A stretch of 64,000 nt of DNA from Liopterus haemorrhoidalis (taxonomy: Eukaryota; Arthropoda; Insecta; Coleoptera; Dytiscidae), in contig OZ020611.1 in assembly GCA_963971575.1 (NCBI GenBank), positions 20,930,092 to 20,994,091 of the forward strand, given 5' to 3'. Shown here piece after piece: positions 60,701 to 64,000 of the stretch (positions are counted from its first letter, which is position 1; each line of letters opens with the position of its first letter). Under the pieces are notes generated by a model. That model did not search any database, was not told the DNA's origin, and worked only from the letters and a program-made list of their open reading frames with translations. The translations under genes were made by a program, and so were the position numbers.

Positions 60701-61579
60701 TTCTGAAGATTTTTTGTATCTTTACAAATAAAGGAGATTTTCGGGGTGCCCCGTTTCAAACAAACGCCCACTTGAAAAATCACACTTCACATACATTTAG
60801 TAGTGTCATCCTCAAACATTTTGAATTTTGGTCACCTTAGTTATACCTAAATCTGACACGTTAGATTAAATGCAAAATAAATTTATTTTCGCGCATAAAC
60901 AAGAGTGCATATATGCATTAGGAAATAGTAAACGTGTTCTAGTTGTTTATGGTAATAAATATTCTGCGAACAATGTGTCAAGTACTGCAATTAGAATACT
61001 GACGTAATTAGTTCGTGACCCGCGCAAATTTGTTATTTTTCTCTGTTTTTCAAAGAAATTTTGTTTACATTTCTTATATTAATAATTCCACTATAAAAAA
61101 ATAAACTGCTATTTGAATTTATTATGCGAATGATTAGTTTATAAACATATTTAGTTTTTACTTCATTTTTTGCTGACCTGTTTTATTTAGTATATTTATT
61201 TATTTTAAAAATTATTAATATAAAAAGATGAGACATAAAGAGAGTATATTTGTCGTAACTTTCCACAGATATATTCGTAAATAGCTAGAATTTTTATATA
61301 CATTAACTTACTATGTGTTATATAAATTATTGAAATATTTATTTATTAATTTTATTTATTTATATTTCTAGTTTATGACTTTGACGACAGAGGCAATAAC
61401 GTTGTTCTATGAAGACGTGTGGTACTTCGCTTGGTTGACTCGAAGACGAAAAATTTGGATTCATGGCAGTCTTCTAGGAATAGCAACAGTATTTGCAGTA
61501 TTAGCAGTCATTTTCGAATTTTATAGAAAAGAAACAAGAAAAGGACATGTTCATTTTGATACAGTGCATGGCACATCAG
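56893..61579 (+). CDS. cytochrome b561 domain protein, gene 2 (5' two exons; runs off the window)
   Basis: Join 56893-57048 and 61372-61579, giving residues 1-121 plus one base. A paralogue of the upstream gene: the same three-part layout and the same intron phases. Seen: helix 1 near residues 13-31, haem-ligand His45 (SWHAILGT), the FMTLTTEAITLFY segment after helix 2, His83 (WIHG) and His118 (DTVHGTSG), with helix 3 at about 84-103. The fourth ligand and helices 4-6 belong to the last exon. I found no b561-like frame between 61580 and 64000, so that exon should lie further downstream. The loop before His118 is more basic than in gene 1 (RKETRKGHVHF). Intron 1 is 4323 bp. Inference: same di-haem transmembrane reductase role, possibly with different location or expression. 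Nothing seen suggests inactivation. Confidence 0.85.
57676..57769. repeat. 94-bp near-perfect palindrome
   Basis: TACACGAAGCCACTGAG... and its mirror ...CTCTGTGGCTTCGTGTA with one mismatch over about 40-bp arms; the centre is a (TA) run. Likely a miniature fold-back element. Confidence 0.88.
57895..58840. mobile_element. hAT-like MITE, about 946 bp
   Basis: Ends TAGAGCCCTGCGCGGATA and TTTGCAGGGCTCA; repeat ACTAATAGC on both sides (57886-57894 and 58841-58849), 8-9 bp. Arms carry many ATCCGCATCCGC motifs. No transposase. Confidence 0.8.
59448..60250 (+). mobile_element. family-1 Helentron-like copy without cassette or 3' end
   Basis: AGGGTTTTGTAGGTATAATCACC start, short GTCTGTCTGT, GTAGCCAAACGGCTTAAC, AACAGGAATTTTTTATC, then GATTAAGGAACAAAG and GTACGAGAGGAATTTT. 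Same two-module order as at 35.8 kb. Confidence 0.62.
60484..60769 (+). repeat. 280-bp dispersed repeat, copy C
   Basis: Same orientation as 13888-14165; hairpin TTTCCGGCGAAACCGGAA kept by a compensated-looking C; end GCCCCGTTTCAAACAAAC. Confidence 0.78.
61372..61579 (+). CDS. b561 gene 2, coding exon 2
   Basis: Acceptor TATATTTCTAG, then TTT ATG ACT. It encodes residues 53-121 with His83 and His118, ending one base into a glycine codon at donor GTGAGT (phase 1). It is 6 nt shorter than exon 2 of gene 1, within the helix 3-4 loop. A pogo-type transposon starts 25 bp past its end. Confidence 0.85.
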
Positions 61580-61604
61580 GTGAGTAATAAAGGAGAAGGT
61601 GGTA

Positions 61605-62817
61605 TTATGGACCCCCTGTTTGTTTTTTTGTGATTAAAAATCGAAATCTTCATTTATGCAATTTTTGGGTCGTTGGATAGTTAAACTAACTTTTCAAGTA
61701 TTGAGATAAATGTTTGAATTTTTTTAAAAATTGATTTAAATGAGTTTTTCTAAAAAAAAAGCGAAAACGTCAGTTGATCAAAAAGTGTTGGTAATACGGA
61801 CCCCAAATTTGGGTTACGTAAAATGAAGAAATTTGACTACCAATTAGTAAAAAAACTCAAATTTAATAAAAAAAAAGTTACATAAAAAACGTCAAACGAG
61901 AAAAAAGTAAACAATTATTTAATTATTGTAAAAAAAAACAACAACAATAAGTGATATGATTCGAAAAACAGAAAAAAATTATTTACAAAAGTCACAGATA
62001 TAATATTTGTGCTCCCACACTTCACACATCACTCTCATTACCCACAAGTCCCCTCTGCAGTCATCTGTGAATTTTCCATCACAGAAAATACACGTTGTAT
62101 CCTCCTTATTTGGATATTGTTCACCCACAGGAAGTTCCAGAGGTGAATCTGAAAAATGTTCTTTAGGGACTGGAGCATCGGTGTCAGATTCATCATCTAG
62201 TTGGCGTTGTCTTTTGACTGTCATTTTGCGCTTCGAAGCAATCCCAGACGTTGAGGGCTTAGAGTTTTCGGTGAACCTCCCACACCCCTTCCTTTGCCTA
62301 TTCTGCCGCTCCTTACCCTCCTAGACATATTTTCTTGCTTGACCATTAAAGCAGATAACATTGTTTTGTATGGGGATCCAGCTATCAGATTAGAAGAAGA
62401 AGGTTTCCTTCCCCTGTTCGATTTTCTTTTTGGCTTTGGTTATGGAAGGATATCTTTGAGTGAAACTTTGATGGCAGCACAAGGAACATCTGCGGAGGTA
62501 GAATGTGAAGTCGATGTAAGCTGCACTGTTGCAAAATTAGATGGTAGAGTTGATGGAGGTAGCACAACTGAAGATATGGAGGTAGATTGCACATTTTCAG
62601 CAAGCTGGAATTAATGATCTTGTTGAAGTGAAACAAGGTCTGCCGCAAGAAAATCAGAGTCAGGAAAAATACTTTAAATGCAAGGCCAGAAAGAGTAGAT
62701 AATCTATCTAATTAATAAATTATCTGATGGTCAAAATTCGAATTAGTTTTTAATTATTTTAGTTAGCACCTAGATATACGGGGTCTGTAAAAACGGGGTT
62801 ACATAAAGGGTCCATAA
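61605..62817 (-). mobile_element. pogo/Tigger-type transposon remnant in intron 2 of b561 gene 2
   Basis: TA-flanked ends TTATGGACCC and GGGTCCATAA (61605 and 62808-62817). Minus-strand remnants of the transposase C-terminus follow: PKAKKKI-like linker, VKRQRQLDDESDTDAP (about 62180-62224), then CIFCDGKFTDDCRGDLW and CDFCK, the Cys-rich tail of Jerky/Tigger proteins. The DDE core is not found. It begins 25 bp after the exon 2 donor. Confidence 0.72.
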
Positions 62818-64000
62818 TACAAGCATTCAAGTGGTCCATATTGCAAGCATAGCCATCTTGGGAAAGAAATTGTTTTTTGTCAAATTGGTTAATGCAAAAT
62901 GAAGAGTGAACGTGTAATATTGTAGTATAAAACTTACATTTGGAAATTTCATAGTAATATGTGAACATTTTACAGCCTAAATATGTGAAAAAAATTAGAT
63001 TGATTGACCTGTGCGAAAGTTTTATAGTGATGACCTAAAAGAACAAAGGTCCTCACTTCTAAAATATATTTTTCTCCTCCAAAACTTATATGTGTCTCAA
63101 TTCGCGACTGAAACTAACGTTGGCGGCGCTGCGTACCACAGCTCATGGCGTACGGGAAGCGTATATGTCAGAAGTTTTTTCTTAATATTTATCTGTTCAA
63201 ACAATATTTCGGCAAAAAAGCACTGTATTTAAATCACTATATTTTAAAATACTTCTTAATTCACATAAACTGCAGCACAACACACTACAAATATTATCCA
63301 AATATACGCTTCTGTTATTTGCAGTCGCGAATAGTATTGAAAGGCTTTGACACTAATCTAGCAGTACTCAACAGCTGCATCCCACTCTCGGCCCACAGTT
63401 TAACAATCTCTGCTCTAGTTAAATACACTATAACGAAGCTAATTGTTCAAGTTTCAGCTAACTGGGCAATGTCAGAACATCACGCGATCATAATGAGCTA
63501 ATTAACTTTTTTCATCATTTAAAGAACCAAAAAATCTAAAAAAAATATTAAACAGTGAAACGATTATTTCACTTCAATTACATTGTATGTGTTAATGTAC
63601 TAAACGTTTATAACTTTCATTGTTTCTTAAGGCTATAGGTCTTGCGTGTTAATAGAGTTATCTCCAATATTAAAGTTAAATCGGTAAGCAAGATGTACTG
63701 AGCAATATGTATAATGGAATTTTTAAAATTTCTACTTTCGAGTAAATTTTATAATTACTTTAAATACAAATTTACAGTTTAAGAACACACAAGAAGTAAT
63801 ATTTTTAAAATTAATAGAAATCAGGAAATGCACCCGGTTTTTAATTATGGGTTTTATTAAAAAAAAATGTTGTTTTTACAAATTTCTTCGAAAATATGTT
63901 TACTTTTCATCTTTGGTGGTAAAAATATGTTGTGGTTGTCAACAAATCGAAAAATATTGTACTAAAATATTTAACTTTAGGGTAATGAACTTTTCTGTGT
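62818..64000. other. rest of intron 2 of b561 gene 2, no exon found
   Basis: GGTCCTCACTTCTAAAATATA at 63047 is a unit known from 41.6 kb. A 118-codon frame (63145-63501) has no recognisable domain and lacks the helix pattern and histidine expected of the missing b561 exon. Confidence 0.45.

Larger units (their letters stand above)
57049..61371 (+). other. intron 1 of b561 gene 2
   Basis: GTAAGT ... ATTTCTAG. Holds a small fold-back (57676-57769), a hAT MITE (57895-58840), a family-1 copy (59448-60250) and the third copy of the 280-bp repeat (60484-60769). 58841-59440 and 60770-61371 show nothing recognisable. Confidence 0.82.

Noticed and set aside
62007..62614. Plus-strand frames of 105-106 codons as an exon of b561 gene 2
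   Set aside because: They are antisense to the pogo transposase remnant and lack transmembrane helices and the fourth haem histidine.
63145..63501. 118-codon frame as the missing last exon of b561 gene 2
   Set aside because: No helix pattern and no match to exon 3 of gene 1.

Overview
The window is eukaryotic nuclear DNA, very probably from an insect or another arthropod with a large, repeat-swollen genome. It is AT-rich with introns of 2 to 6 kb. It holds almost no long open frames apart from transposon remnants. The transposon mix (Buster-type hAT, Tc1/mariner, pogo, PIF/Harbinger-like, piggyBac-like, rolling-circle elements, Penelope-like, several LINEs, tRNA-derived SINEs) is typical of arthropods. 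The species cannot be named from the sequence alone.

The only host genes I can support are two neighbouring, same-strand genes of the cytochrome b561 family (CYB561D1/D2-like transmembrane reductases). Gene 1 is complete in three coding exons: 38997-39167, 44877-45090 and 47149-47459, giving 231 aa with haem-ligand His 50, 87, 125 and 167. Gene 2 begins 9.4 kb downstream with exons 56893-57048 and 61372-61579; its last exon lies beyond the window. Both split at the same place in the protein with the same intron phases (0, then 1), so they look like a tandem duplication.

Region 1-38 kb is repeat matrix. It contains long microsatellite-bearing rolling-circle-like repeats (203-1378, 12406-13460, 33292-34562), a piggyBac-like MITE (3247-3811) and a LINE split by a hAT MITE (3853-5053). 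It also holds a Penelope-like GIY-YIG remnant (7470-7955) and a hAT element carrying an intact-looking LINE RNase H insertion (9524-11520). Further on are a PIF/Harbinger-like element with a nested hAT MITE (17333-18682), a Tc1-like element with IR/DR ends and a nested SINE (20257-21976), a near-palindromic 569-bp element (24987-25555), a canonical Helitron (27312-29955), a deleted mariner (31300-31890) and a 14-bp minisatellite (35395-35605).

Region 39-64 kb carries the two b561 genes, with repeats filling introns and intergenic space. Several sit close to exons: a rolling-circle-like remnant ends about 40 bp before exon 3 of gene 1, and a pogo element begins 25 bp after exon 2 of gene 2.

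The most unusual signal is a set of microsatellite-bearing repeats built like Helentron/DINE-1 elements: subterminal inverted repeats, an internal GTCT-type microsatellite, and a terminal hairpin. Three sequence-unrelated families share this layout. In the main family, a tRNA-like segment sits at one fixed internal position and differs between copies, as if that cassette had been exchanged.
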